Shown: positions 1 to 7,931, counted from the stretch's first letter. The stretch is DNA of 12,342 nt from Patescibacteria group bacterium (GCA_018816485.1 JAHIVL010000012.1:1-12342), one strand, 5' to 3'. Numbers and translations are program-made. Notes: generated by a model not told the origin, from the letters alone.

Positions 1-99
1 ATTAATGCTTTAATGCAAGAAAAACTAAGACTGCACAGAGGACTTAAATTACCCAAAAGAAGAGTTTTAATTGCTCATTTTTTAAGTAGCAAACAGTGA
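1..99 (+). CDS. C-terminal end of an unidentified protein (partial at left edge)
   Basis: Frame 1 is open from the first base to a TGA at 97-99 and gives 32 residues ending in LIAHFLSSKQ. The piece is basic (KLRLHRGLKLPKRR) and has no recognisable motif. It points towards the minus-strand gene that ends at 135, so the two would be convergent with only 35 bp between their stops. Such a short tail could be an accidental open frame. In its favour are the uninterrupted frame and the absence of any other gene use for these bases. No function is assigned. Confidence 0.4.
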   Translation: MNALMQEKLRLHRGLKLPKRRVLIAHFLSSKQ

Positions 100-134
100 T
101 CGTTTTTCAAGAAAAAACCAACGCAAAATTTCCC

Positions 135-3100
135 TTAACCCACTAATTCAAAACTTACGTTTGAGTTTTCATCAACGCTAAACTGAATGTATGAAGTGTT
201 GGTAGCGCTGTCGCTGAGGTTGGCGAAGTAGTGAGTTTTTGTTGCTGGATTTTCTTCGTAAGAATAATTAGAACGATCTATTACTGGAGCTGTTAGCTCA
301 TCCACCTTTGAGTTTGCATGATTGCTAGTAATAATGTATTTATTCAAATTTGGAAAAGCTTGCAGTTTTTTTTCAAGGCTGGTAATAAAGTTTGATTCGG
401 TTTGCGCATTCTGCCAATCAAGATTGTGGTCAATTATAAAAATGTTTTTGATGTTGGGAAGTTTTTCAAGTTCTAGGAAAGAATTGTAAACAAAGAGTTT
501 TTGAGTTAGATTTATTTCTGATTTTTCATTTAAGTTGAGAAAAATGAAATAATCATTTTTGCTGAAAAAGCGGTAGTAACTTGGAGTCTTTTTTGAGCTG
601 TGAAGAATAGGGTAATTAGCTAAATCTCCAAAATAAGAATCAAAATATTTAGCCCAAGAATCTTCTTTTTTATGGAGGATATCACCTGTAAAAATAGCAA
701 AAGCTTGTGGAGCTTGGGCAAGATGTAAGGAAAGTAAATTATTAATAAAGACTGCTGTGCTGTATGGTGTGTATTGTGGACTAGTTGGCTCAGTAACTGG
801 ATATTCATGACTCATAACTGAGAATGAATATTTTCCATTAAGTGCATTCAAATCAAAAACTTTATCATTTATTGAAAATGGAGTTGATGAGATTTTTTCT
901 TTGATGTTATCAATTTTTAGAATACTGCATTGTTCATCGCAATCAATTACTTTATAGGTCAAATCAAAGTCATTTTTGATTCTATTAAAGTTATTTAGAT
1001 AATTAGAATTTTGATAAATTCCAAAGTCTGTAATGTAGAGTCGATCTAGATCAGTAGATTTTTCATTAAAATCATCTATGGGTATAATTTCGTAATTGTC
1101 ATTTTTGTAAAGATCGAAATAATAAGGACTAATGGTGGTTATTAAATAGCTTTCAGTATTTTTGGAAGATTGGTCATCAAAGTGCGAATTCGATCTAGTT
1201 ACTGTCCAATTTTTGTAGGCTTTTTGATTGTTTCTAAAGTTAGTTTTAATTTGAGAGACAAAACTGGTTTGCATCAGATTGGACAAAATAAAGAGAATCG
1301 TAACAAATTGAATGGCTCGTGAAAGTTTTTGTTTTTGTTTTTCTAAAATATACACCAGAAGAATTGACAACATTGGTGTAAACAGTACCACTGCTAAAAA
1401 TTTATCTATGACGAGCGGTTCGCTGGTAGCTGAAAGCAAATAAAAGATGAAGATCAAAGTCAAAAGACTGGTAAATTTTGTAAAGTCATTTTTTGTAAGT
1501 TTTGAAATAAATTTATAAGTGACTAAGAAGGTTATTAATATTAAAGTTAGATTTAAAAAATAAAATGTAGCTGGATCAGAATCAATTTTCAAGAACGGCA
1601 CTAACAAGAATGAATAAATATTCTTATTTTCTTTAAGAACAAAAGCATTGTTACTGCAAATCGAAAAAGTTCCGGTTTTGATGAAGCATTTTGCAGCTGT
1701 TACATTTTCAATTGCCTCAACCGAAGTATTAAAGTTTCTTAAAAGACTATGTTCTTTGTAAGGATTTTTATGAAGTAAAAAGAAAAGTATCAAAAAAGCA
1801 AAATAGAATGAACGGTGTTTTTTTAAGTGTCTCAAAATATTTTGTACAAAAAGGTTGGCGTTTTTAGTTATAGTTTTTGAGTTTAACAAACCAGATTTAG
1901 CACCGATGCCAACGAATGCCCAGAAAGTATAAGCGACTTTTGAGGATGCGAAAACATCAATATAACCTGCGTTGATAAGCAGTCCAATAACTGATCCTGT
2001 CAGTCCGATATTAAGAGTAGCAATGAGTGGGTCTGAATTTTTAGAATTTTGATAAATAATTCTTAGGATGTAAATAATTAATCCGTAAAAAGTAATAAAT
2101 CCAAGTATCCCAGTTTCTCCCAAAGTTCTCAGGAAATTATTATCAGTACTATCTGCTTCAACATATTGGCCGTTTTCAAGTTTGGAAAGAGTTGCATAAC
2201 CATTTCCAAATAATGGATTGTTAATTAAACCATTGATAGCTTGTGGCCAAAGCGTATCGAGTCTAATACCCATGGAAATTCCATATTTGAGGGCATTTTT
2301 TGACCAAATACTTTTTTGAGCAACAACGACTTGAGTTTTGTTGCCTGCCTCATCTATTACTGTTTTAGTAACAAACTCGTGACCTTCACCATAAAGATCA
2401 TCGGGACGCGTTGGATCAGATAGATCTTGTTGGATTTTAATTCCAGGAATTTTTGCAATGATTTTATTTGCAGTAGAATTTTGTTGTGCAATTGAAATAA
2501 GTGCTAATTCTGTTTTTTGTCCAAAAAAAGTTATTGCCAAACTTAAACAAATGATGAGCGAAACTAAGGCAACTCCACTCCATTTTAATTTTTGTTTGAA
2601 GCTACTCATTTTTCTTAAATTAATAAAAAGAACGATGAGTATTCCCATGAGATAAGCGGCCAGAGCCGTTTTTGAGCCACTACTGACGAGCATCCAGGCA
2701 CCAAATAGATGGGTTAGGTGCAAAACTGATTGGAGGAATCTTTTTTGTAGTATGTTGGTTTTTGCAGGTAAAATTTTTGTTAAACTTAAGCTGAGAGCAA
2801 ATATAATTGGTAAAACAATAACCAGATATGCGCCTAAATCGTAATGACCGGCAAAAGTAGATTGTGGTCGGGCATTATCCTGCAAATAAAGCGTAACTCC
2901 TTTTGAGTACTCACGATTCATTGTGGAATAAAGTGGAAAGTGCAGATATTGTTGGCCGTAACCATAGCCGATGATTCCGATAACGGTGATGACTAGAGTG
3001 AGTAAGATAATTTTAATGTGTTGTTTAGTTTTGACTGAAGAATACAGAAAGAAGAAAAGTGCAAAGTATTCCATGTAGCGAAAAAAGTGTAGGCTACTTT

Positions 3101-3443
3101 TTCCAATATGAAGTAGCTGAGTGGGAATAGTTTGAAGTAATATTGTGCCCAATATGATTGATGTTAAACCAACAATAGCGTATGCAATTACTAGCCAGAA
3201 ATATGACGTATTCCATTCTGATTTATTTTTGATTTTGTCTTTTTTGAAAAAGGCCTGTTTGAGCCAAACAAGCGCTGTAAAAATAACCAAGAAATCCTCT
3301 GCCCTAACTCTGACAATGTAGCCAGGCAGGATGTCAAAAAGAGGAACTTTTGGAAACAGTGGTATGAAAGCTATTAGAAAAGTGCTTAAAGCAAAGAGGA
3401 GGTTGGCTTTTAGCCAAGTAAGAATGTTTTTGACTTTTTTCAT
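135..3443 (-). CDS. O-antigen ligase/polymerase-like membrane protein with C-terminal degenerate metallophosphoesterase domain
   Basis: This is a 1102-residue multi-pass membrane protein with three parts. Residues 1-520 have the O-antigen ligase/Wzy polymerase pattern: RPQSTFAGHYDLGAYL at 192-207, a small SSGSKTALA motif at 254-262, R394 before the long periplasmic loop, NNPLFGNG at 408-415, and DNNFLRTLGETGILGF at 434-449. That family joins lipid-linked glycans outside the membrane. Residues about 541-730 hold further helices and a loop (AKCFIKTG, 584-591) like GT-C transferases, but the catalytic Asp-Glu is absent; a soluble part follows to about 850. Residues 870-1102 align by eye with calcineurin-like phosphoesterases: FTGDI 918-922, FIIDHN 1002-1007, IITSNHAN 1037-1044. 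The first motif, the GNHD motif and the final GHxH are altered, so metal binding is doubtful. Typical family members have about 400-600 residues. The start is supported by the immediate hydrophobic segment; there is no Shine-Dalgarno. The polymer handled is unknown. Confidence 0.85.
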   Translation of the reverse strand: MKKVKNILTWLKANLLFALSTFLIAFIPLFPKVPLFDILPGYIVRVRAEDFLVIFTALVWLKQAFFKKDKIKNKSEWNTSYFWLVIAYAIVGLTSIILGTILLQTIPTQLLHIGKSSLHFFRYMEYFALFFFLYSSVKTKQHIKIILLTLVITVIGIIGYGYGQQYLHFPLYSTMNREYSKGVTLYLQDNARPQSTFAGHYDLGAYLVIVLPIIFALSLSLTKILPAKTNILQKRFLQSVLHLTHLFGAWMLVSSGSKTALAAYLMGILIVLFINLRKMSSFKQKLKWSGVALVSLIICLSLAITFFGQKTELALISIAQQNSTANKIIAKIPGIKIQQDLSDPTRPDDLYGEGHEFVTKTVIDEAGNKTQVVVAQKSIWSKNALKYGISMGIRLDTLWPQAINGLINNPLFGNGYATLSKLENGQYVEADSTDNNFLRTLGETGILGFITFYGLIIYILRIIYQNSKNSDPLIATLNIGLTGSVIGLLINAGYIDVFASSKVAYTFWAFVGIGAKSGLLNSKTITKNANLFVQNILRHLKKHRSFYFAFLILFFLLHKNPYKEHSLLRNFNTSVEAIENVTAAKCFIKTGTFSICSNNAFVLKENKNIYSFLLVPFLKIDSDPATFYFLNLTLILITFLVTYKFISKLTKNDFTKFTSLLTLIFIFYLLSATSEPLVIDKFLAVVLFTPMLSILLVYILEKQKQKLSRAIQFVTILFILSNLMQTSFVSQIKTNFRNNQKAYKNWTVTRSNSHFDDQSSKNTESYLITTISPYYFDLYKNDNYEIIPIDDFNEKSTDLDRLYITDFGIYQNSNYLNNFNRIKNDFDLTYKVIDCDEQCSILKIDNIKEKISSTPFSINDKVFDLNALNGKYSFSVMSHEYPVTEPTSPQYTPYSTAVFINNLLSLHLAQAPQAFAIFTGDILHKKEDSWAKYFDSYFGDLANYPILHSSKKTPSYYRFFSKNDYFIFLNLNEKSEINLTQKLFVYNSFLELEKLPNIKNIFIIDHNLDWQNAQTESNFITSLEKKLQAFPNLNKYIITSNHANSKVDELTAPVIDRSNYSYEENPATKTHYFANLSDSATNTSYIQFSVDENSNVSFELVG

Positions 3444-3452
3444 AGCTAAACC

Positions 3453-3458
3453 ATTTTA
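3453..3458 (-). promoter_or_regulatory. -10-like hexamer TAAAAT just before the ligase gene
   Basis: On the minus strand TAAAAT ends 9 nt before the ATG at 3443, and the 9 nt between hold no Shine-Dalgarno sequence. A good -35 is not visible: TTTCCA at 3478-3483 matches only 4 of 6 bases with a long 19-bp spacer. If the site is used, the transcript would start at or within a few bases of the start codon. The same hexamer and distance occur before the gene starting at 7922. Confidence 0.3.
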
Positions 3459-3516
3459 CAGCAGTTTCTATGGAATGTGGAAAGGCAATCAACAATATAA
3501 ATCTGATAGATTTCTC

Positions 3517-3885
3517 TTACACCTGCAATTTTTTTTCTACAACAGTGATTCTGTTGTCATGAGAATCTAAAGTATCGGAAATTTCCATGCGTCTATAAGT
3601 TGCAGCTGCAAGATCTTCTCTAATTGCCTTAAGTTCGAACATTACTTCTGCAAAATTATCTTTGAGTGATCTGATATCTTCTCTAACTAACTTGAATTCA
3701 GATCTAAATTCTTGTTTAACGGAATCGAGTTCTTGCCTGACAGAAGCAAGTTCTTGTCTGACAGAAACAAACTCTTGTCTGACAGAAGCAAACTCTTCCA
3801 TTATTCTTTCAAAACTCTTAGCAATAACGGTGTTGTTGCTGTCAAACTCAGTCTTAGAAACTAATTCTTGTTTTTGATACTTCAT
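3517..3885 (-). CDS. Short cytoplasmic coiled-coil protein with heptad tandem repeats
   Basis: A 122-residue protein with no signal peptide or membrane segment. Residues about 24-95 are almost continuous coiled coil, with near-identical heptads of the type SVRQE(F/L) at 34-59 (SVRQEF, SVRQEL, SVRQEL, SVKQEF). The C-terminal end (ISDTLDSHDNRITVVEKKL) also continues as a heptad pattern. Small proteins of this type with repeated heptads are common in Patescibacteria; their role is unknown and I do not name a family. The start at 3885 is preceded by GGAG with 5 nt spacing, the best ribosome binding site in the window. It lies between two glycan membrane-protein genes in the same direction (63 bp and 73 bp away), so it may be co-transcribed, though it also has its own possible promoter. 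Oligomerisation or a structural role is likely; nothing more can be said. Confidence 0.8.
   Translation of the reverse strand: MKYQKQELVSKTEFDSNNTVIAKSFERIMEEFASVRQEFVSVRQELASVRQELDSVKQEFRSEFKLVREDIRSLKDNFAEVMFELKAIREDLAAATYRRMEISDTLDSHDNRITVVEKKLQV
3709..3792 (-). repeat. Four imperfect 21-bp tandem repeats inside the coiled-coil gene
   Basis: Units begin at 3709, 3730, 3751 and 3772 on the plus strand. The last three share the core CTTGYCTGACAGAARCAA with only a few changes; the first (3709-3729) has diverged. Each unit is exactly seven codons, one coiled-coil heptad, so copy-number change would keep both reading frame and heptad phase. There are no spacers, so this is not a CRISPR array. 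Confidence 0.85.
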
Positions 3886-3890
3886 AAATG

Positions 3891-3894
3891 CTCC
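3891..3894 (-). promoter_or_regulatory. Ribosome binding site GGAG of the coiled-coil gene
   Basis: The minus strand reads TGTGGAGCATTT directly before the ATG at 3885, giving GGAG with a 5-nt spacer. It is notable because the other first-in-transcript genes here lack such a site, and it fixes the start of this gene. Confidence 0.6.
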
Positions 3895-3925
3895 ACACTA
3901 TTTTTATACAGCAAACTAGAGTTGC

Positions 3926-3953
3926 AGTATATGTGTGATTTCTTGCTTTTAAA
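3926..3953 (-). promoter_or_regulatory. Possible promoter for the coiled-coil gene
   Basis: The minus strand holds TTTAAA (3948-3953) and TATACT (3926-3931) separated by 16 bp. The -35 overlaps the stop codon of the upstream membrane-protein gene. A further TATAAA lies closer to the start (around 3902-3907). In AT-rich DNA such matches occur by chance, so this is tentative. Confidence 0.25.
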
Positions 3954-4620
3954 TTGTGTTGTTGCTCTCTATTTCTGGGGATGGTGTTACTTCTTCTTCA
4001 ATCGGTTTTGTCTCTGGTGATGCCGTTGGTGTTGCAGTTGGTATTGTTGGTTCTGTAGTAGGCACAGCTTCAACTTTCTTTGGTAATAGTTCTAGATCTG
4101 CAGCATCACTTACGACAAGAGTTCGAGTACTAGAGTTGTAGCTACCAGTAGCAAAGATTCTTCTACCAATTAATTCAGTTAGATTGACGCTTTCTTGGAC
4201 ATCTAGATTAACGGCTTCAGAAGAAGTAGTAAGAAGGTAGAATCGATTCTCTGCAGTAGAAAATCTTAAAGTACCAGAAAAAGCTGTTGCTCTCCATGGG
4301 TCAGGAGTTGGAGCAGGAGTCACTTCAGGCGTGGGAACGTACTTAATAAAAGGTTTTTGAGTAATAAAGGATATTTTACCTACGCCAAAACCAAAAGTGG
4401 CTATAACAATGGTAATTCCAATAGCAGTAAGGGGTTTGATTTTAAAGTGAAAATCTACGCCTTCTTTACCCATGACTTTTTTCCACCAACTTTTAAGGTA
4501 TGTGATAGGGTTTGTAACTTGCACACTGACAAGAGGCGGTTCTTTTTTACGTAAGTCTGGTTTTTCATTGGAGATTGAAATAAAAGGAGAAGTTTTTTCT
4601 GAGGATTTTTTTTCGGTCAT
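3949..4620 (-). CDS. Single-pass membrane protein with small extracytoplasmic beta (OB-like) domain and Pro/Thr-rich linkers
   Basis: A 223-residue protein. Residues 1-63 are charged and would be cytoplasmic. One membrane helix spans about 64-83 (LTAIGITIVIATFGFGVG). A proline/threonine stretch (YVPTPEVTPAPTPDP, 94-108) leads to a compact beta-rich domain at about 110-180, with FSGTLRF, FYLLTTSSEAVNLD, LIGRRIFATGSYN and TLVVSDAADLELL. This spacing resembles small OB-fold domains, but the family name is uncertain. The C-terminal tail (185-223) is low-complexity Pro/Thr/Glu. It begins 9 bp after the stop of the GT-C gene and so is probably translated with it. A role as envelope tether or accessory factor for the neighbouring glycan enzymes is inference from position; the Pro/Thr linkers could be O-glycosylated. 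No catalytic motif is visible. Confidence 0.85.
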   Translation of the reverse strand: MTEKKSSEKTSPFISISNEKPDLRKKEPPLVSVQVTNPITYLKSWWKKVMGKEGVDFHFKIKPLTAIGITIVIATFGFGVGKISFITQKPFIKYVPTPEVTPAPTPDPWRATAFSGTLRFSTAENRFYLLTTSSEAVNLDVQESVNLTELIGRRIFATGSYNSSTRTLVVSDAADLELLPKKVEAVPTTEPTIPTATPTASPETKPIEEEVTPSPEIESNNTI

Positions 4621-4641
4621 AAATCCAGTTTAATTGGATTT
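4621..4641 (-). other. Inverted repeat with the upstream stop codon in its loop, directly before a start codon
   Basis: On the minus strand AAATCCA pairs with TGGATTT around a 7-nt loop, ATTAAAC. The loop contains the TAA stop of the GT-C gene (4630-4632), and the 3' arm ends directly at the ATG of the next gene at 4620. A ribosome finishing the first gene would open the stem and expose the next start, which fits translational coupling. The stem is only 7 bp and AT-rich, so stability is modest. Confidence 0.45.
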
Positions 4642-6231
4642 ATGCGGGTTGGCAATATCAGTCTTTATATCTTTTCTTACAAAAACTTGATTTCCTTCCG
4701 TGGTTGGGACAAAATTATTTTCAATGATTGGCCACAAATCTTGGATTTCAGGCTGATTTTTATCAGGAATAATAACGAACTTTGTATCTGGTTTTTTTAA
4801 ACAATTTTCAACTTCGGTGCGAATTTTTTCAGTTTGATGTAACCATGGTAGGTAATAATGATATTTGCAACTTGGCAATCTTTTTGAAATAGAATAGTAA
4901 ATCATGTTTGGGTGCAAAACCATTATTTTATCTTCTGGGTTTCCAAACTGATTCATGATCTGAGCAGCTTGAACATGTCTATTTAAAAAATAGCTAGGTT
5001 TATTTTTTAAAACTTCAAGCCAGTTTGTTTTTAATACTAAAAATGTGTAAATATATCCAGCTCCAATTAAGAAAGTCAGCAGTTTCCTATTTGCACGCCA
5101 GCTTTCAATTAATTGCCAGCTTAAACCAAAAATAATCACCAAAAATATTGTTCCTAAGTGAAAAGTCTCATTACTGCGAAAAAATAATCCTATTCCAATG
5201 ATAATGCTTGGAACAACTAAAGAGTATTTTTTCAAAACTACCCACGAAAAAAGTAGTAACAAAAATAAAACAGCAATTAACGTTTGGATAAAATTAATTT
5301 GATTCCAATAGTGCGTTGTAATTAAATTGTAGTACTGTTCGAGATCGACAGAATTTCCGACAAGAACGCGCCCTCCAATAACTGCCTGTATATATTGGCT
5401 TGTTGAAGTAAAGAAAACTTCTATTTGCGTTGTGGTGATTAAATAAAACTGGTTAATTATTCTGAATAAAGAACCATATTTCAGTTCAAGTTCGCCGTTA
5501 GCCAATCTTAATGGATAGTAATAGTTTGTGTTGTAGGTAAATACAGACCAAATAAATGTTGACAGTTCTCCTTTAATAAAAAAATAAACTGGAAAGATTA
5601 AAAAAGATAGCAAAGTCAATCCAATGTATTTCACCATTTTTTTAATTGAGGGTAAGCTTTTTTCTTTATATAAAACTATAAATAATAGAAAACCAATAAT
5701 TATAATTGGAACGACGGTGGCAATGCTAGACCACAAACAAAGGACACTAACGACTCCAAGCCATTTTATGATGATTTCTGGCTTTGGTGATTTGTATAAA
5801 TATCGATGAAACAAAAGAATAACGAGTGATAAAATTCCAAAATTAAAAAAAATATTCGCTAGTGCCATTTGAAATAGAAAAGTAGGTGTAGCAAAAGCTG
5901 TCACAACCATTGTTAAAAAAATAGCAGAATGAATTTTTTTATTTGTTTGTTTGAACAAGAACATCCAAATAAATAACTGGAATAGTAGTGACCAAAATCT
6001 TAAAACTAACATTGGATCTCCAGGAAGAATGTATCCTAAAACTCCGAGAAATAATGGCAAAGGACCATGATGAGAGAAAAAGTCTTTATATGGCAACAAG
6101 TTATTTATTATTAGCCATCCAGTTGCAGCATGCTCGTATTCATCATTAAAGGTTTGCAAAGTAAAAAAAGGAAGAACTAATAATAAATATATAATAATAA
6201 AAAATATTCCAATTTTTTTTAGTTTATTCAT
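4630..6231 (-). CDS. GT-C type membrane glycosyltransferase (GT39/PMT/ArnT-like)
   Basis: A 533-residue multi-pass protein. After the first membrane helix (7-23) comes the GT-C signature loop: FNDEYEH at 28-34 with the Asp-Glu pair at 30-31, then LLPYKDFFSHHGPLP at 45-59. In this superfamily the acidic pair acts in catalysis and the later Asp/His-Pro part binds near the polyprenyl-phosphate sugar donor. About ten further helices follow to residue 400, then a soluble C-terminal domain (405-520: MNQFGNPEDKIMVLHPNMIYY, FVIIPDKNQP) of the kind that sits outside the membrane in these enzymes. It should move one sugar from a lipid-linked donor to an acceptor on the outer face; sugar and acceptor cannot be read from sequence. 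Its ATG overlaps the stop of the preceding gene (ATGA at 6228-6231), so the two are likely made in coupled amounts. Confidence 0.85.
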   Translation of the reverse strand: MNKLKKIGIFFIIIYLLLVLPFFTLQTFNDEYEHAATGWLIINNLLPYKDFFSHHGPLPLFLGVLGYILPGDPMLVLRFWSLLFQLFIWMFLFKQTNKKIHSAIFLTMVVTAFATPTFLFQMALANIFFNFGILSLVILLFHRYLYKSPKPEIIIKWLGVVSVLCLWSSIATVVPIIIIGFLLFIVLYKEKSLPSIKKMVKYIGLTLLSFLIFPVYFFIKGELSTFIWSVFTYNTNYYYPLRLANGELELKYGSLFRIINQFYLITTTQIEVFFTSTSQYIQAVIGGRVLVGNSVDLEQYYNLITTHYWNQINFIQTLIAVLFLLLLFSWVVLKKYSLVVPSIIIGIGLFFRSNETFHLGTIFLVIIFGLSWQLIESWRANRKLLTFLIGAGYIYTFLVLKTNWLEVLKNKPSYFLNRHVQAAQIMNQFGNPEDKIMVLHPNMIYYSISKRLPSCKYHYYLPWLHQTEKIRTEVENCLKKPDTKFVIIPDKNQPEIQDLWPIIENNFVPTTEGNQVFVRKDIKTDIANPHKSN

Positions 6232-7922
6232 GATTTTAAGCCTACTATTAAATACTTTAAATCATTTTCCAAAATTTCGAACTCATCTCTTTTAAAAATT
6301 GACTTCAATTTCTCAATTGAATCTGGGAGTAAGAAATTGCGATTAATTTTTACAAACTTAACATTTTTTTGCTTGAGCAAATCCATAATCGCTGGTACGT
6401 CATCACGCAGAACAGCATTGTTAAAGTTGTCAATATAATCGCTAATATGTTTTGGTCGAAATCCACTATATCCATTTACGAGCTGGCAATTATAGTGCAT
6501 TTGATTTAGGAGCATTTTAGTCCAGTATTCAAGACTTATTTCTATTGTAGTTATTGGTTGCTCTGGGGAAAATGGATATTCTAAAACTACATCTGTATTT
6601 TTACATCTGGAAGCTATTTGGTCATATCCATAATCTTGATAAGTATTGACAACCTGTCTGTGTTTCACAGGAATAATCTCGATTGCGTAAAGAACTAAAA
6701 TTATTACAATTATTTGGAGTGACTTTTTGAAAGAATATTTTTTTAATATGAATTTGAAAGCATGTCCTGCAAAGTATAGTAATACTATTTGAATGAGAAA
6801 AAACCATCTAGATACTACTCTCAAGGCTTCAAAAAAGGGAGTTAATTTTAAAGGTAATATATAAGGAAGTGGAGTAGCTAGATATCTACCATTGATTGAG
6901 AGTCTAGGACCTAAAACTGCAATTAATCCCCATGCTAGTAAAAGTACAAGAAACCCTTTAATGAATTTGTCTTGTTTATTTAACTTAGCTTTTTTTAATT
7001 TATATGCTCCAAATAGGGAGATTGATAAAAGAATGTAGCCAATGCTAAAAATTTCATTTCCCAGTCTATGACTGTAAGTATTTATTTTGTAATAAAATTT
7101 ATTAGTCCAAATACTTGGTAATTGATTAAAAAATATATCAGTAATCTGCATTGATGAGTTTACATATAAATCCGCAGTTCTTTGAATATTATTTAGCTTT
7201 TTAATTTCAATAAATTTAAACAAAAAATAGCCAGCAACAATCGCAAATCCAAATAAAAATATAAGTCCGGTTCTAATGGTTTTTTTAAGATTTTTTTCTT
7301 TATATAGCTTCCAAACATAAAAAATAAGAGCAGTTATTACTGAATAAATTCCTAAATAGGCACTTGCTAAAAACTGTAGGCCAGAAAATACTCCAGAAAG
7401 AAAGAAGTGTTTATTTGACTTGGCAGTGAGCAGTAGTCCTAGTGAAAAGAAAAAGAAACTATAAGAAATCATTTGGTAGTGGTAATACATTGAAAAAGTA
7501 TACGGAGAAAAAACAAATAACAAAGATAACAAGAAAATAATAATTTTCTTTTTAAATATTTTAGACCAGAAAAAATGTAATGAAATGATATTCAGTAAGG
7601 CCATTATAAAAAAAACAACGTTATGAGTAAGAATGTAGTTTTTTGTGAGAGGAAAGATCAATAGTCCGATAAAGCTTTGTGGTAATAATAAATCAGTGAA
7701 GAACATACCACCGGGCGATGGGTAGAACATGGAAATATTACCAAAATTGGCAAAATCTAGGGCTGAGAGGTGTTTGATGTTTTGTTCCAAGATATATACC
7801 ATCAAAGGGTAATCGAGCCAATCTGTAAGGCCTGATGACAAATGTGAGAGCAAGGTGAAGTTATAAAGCAAAAACAGAATAAATATGGATGTAATTGAGA
7901 AAATAGTAAGTTTATTCTTCAT
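6228..7922 (-). CDS. Multi-pass GT-C-like membrane protein, putative glycosyltransferase
   Basis: A 564-residue protein with a first helix at 5-25, a loop containing D34 and D37 (LTDWLDYPLMVYILEQN), and a second conserved loop MFYPSPGGMFFTDLLLPQS (65-83) with D77. Many helices follow. RLSINGRYLATPLPYILP (340-357), then FFEALRVVSRWFF (363-375), matches the P..LRv..Rw pattern seen in large uncharacterised bacterial membrane proteins related to GT-C transferases and YfhO-like proteins. Residues 420-564 form a soluble domain (VVLEYPFSPEQP at 445-456, VKFVKINRNF at 521-530). The acidic pair is less classical than in the downstream gene, so enzymatic activity is probable, not certain. It is first in the minus-strand run, opposite the DUF4956 gene, and overlaps the next gene by 4 bp. 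No Shine-Dalgarno precedes the ATG; the start is supported by the adjoining basic residues and helix. Confidence 0.8.
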   Translation of the reverse strand: MKNKLTIFSITSIFILFLLYNFTLLSHLSSGLTDWLDYPLMVYILEQNIKHLSALDFANFGNISMFYPSPGGMFFTDLLLPQSFIGLLIFPLTKNYILTHNVVFFIMALLNIISLHFFWSKIFKKKIIIFLLSLLFVFSPYTFSMYYHYQMISYSFFFFSLGLLLTAKSNKHFFLSGVFSGLQFLASAYLGIYSVITALIFYVWKLYKEKNLKKTIRTGLIFLFGFAIVAGYFLFKFIEIKKLNNIQRTADLYVNSSMQITDIFFNQLPSIWTNKFYYKINTYSHRLGNEIFSIGYILLSISLFGAYKLKKAKLNKQDKFIKGFLVLLLAWGLIAVLGPRLSINGRYLATPLPYILPLKLTPFFEALRVVSRWFFLIQIVLLYFAGHAFKFILKKYSFKKSLQIIVIILVLYAIEIIPVKHRQVVNTYQDYGYDQIASRCKNTDVVLEYPFSPEQPITTIEISLEYWTKMLLNQMHYNCQLVNGYSGFRPKHISDYIDNFNNAVLRDDVPAIMDLLKQKNVKFVKINRNFLLPDSIEKLKSIFKRDEFEILENDLKYLIVGLKS

Positions 7923-7931
7923 GTATATTTT

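Noticed and set aside
100..134. Intrinsic terminator between the convergent stops at 99 and 135
   Set aside because: The only stem (GTTTTTC near 101-107 with GAAAAA) has a 2-nt loop and no G+C-rich stem, so it is not a convincing terminator.
2458..2655. Plus-strand frame inside the ligase gene
   Set aside because: It is antisense to conserved ligase helices, with no supporting start signal or recognisable product.
135..3443. Possible assembly error joining two or three separate genes
   Set aside because: The frame runs 1102 codons without a stop and codon use looks uniform, so a true fusion is simpler. Checking relatives for the same fusion would settle it.
3499..3513. Hairpin AAATCT-GAT-AGATTT at the end of the coiled-coil gene as a terminator
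   Set aside because: The stem is only 6 bp, the loop 3 nt, AT-rich, overlapping the gene's own 3' side without a following U tract in the minus direction; chance is likely in such AT-rich DNA.
3709..3792. CRISPR-like array
   Set aside because: The repeats are directly adjoining without spacers, 21 bp long and in frame with a protein heptad.
3662..3877. Plus-strand open frame with SSCLTEASSCLTET-type repeats opposite the coiled-coil gene
   Set aside because: It is the antisense reading of the 21-bp repeats. The minus-strand gene has a good ribosome site and a sensible coiled-coil pattern; the antisense product is only a mirror of the repeat.
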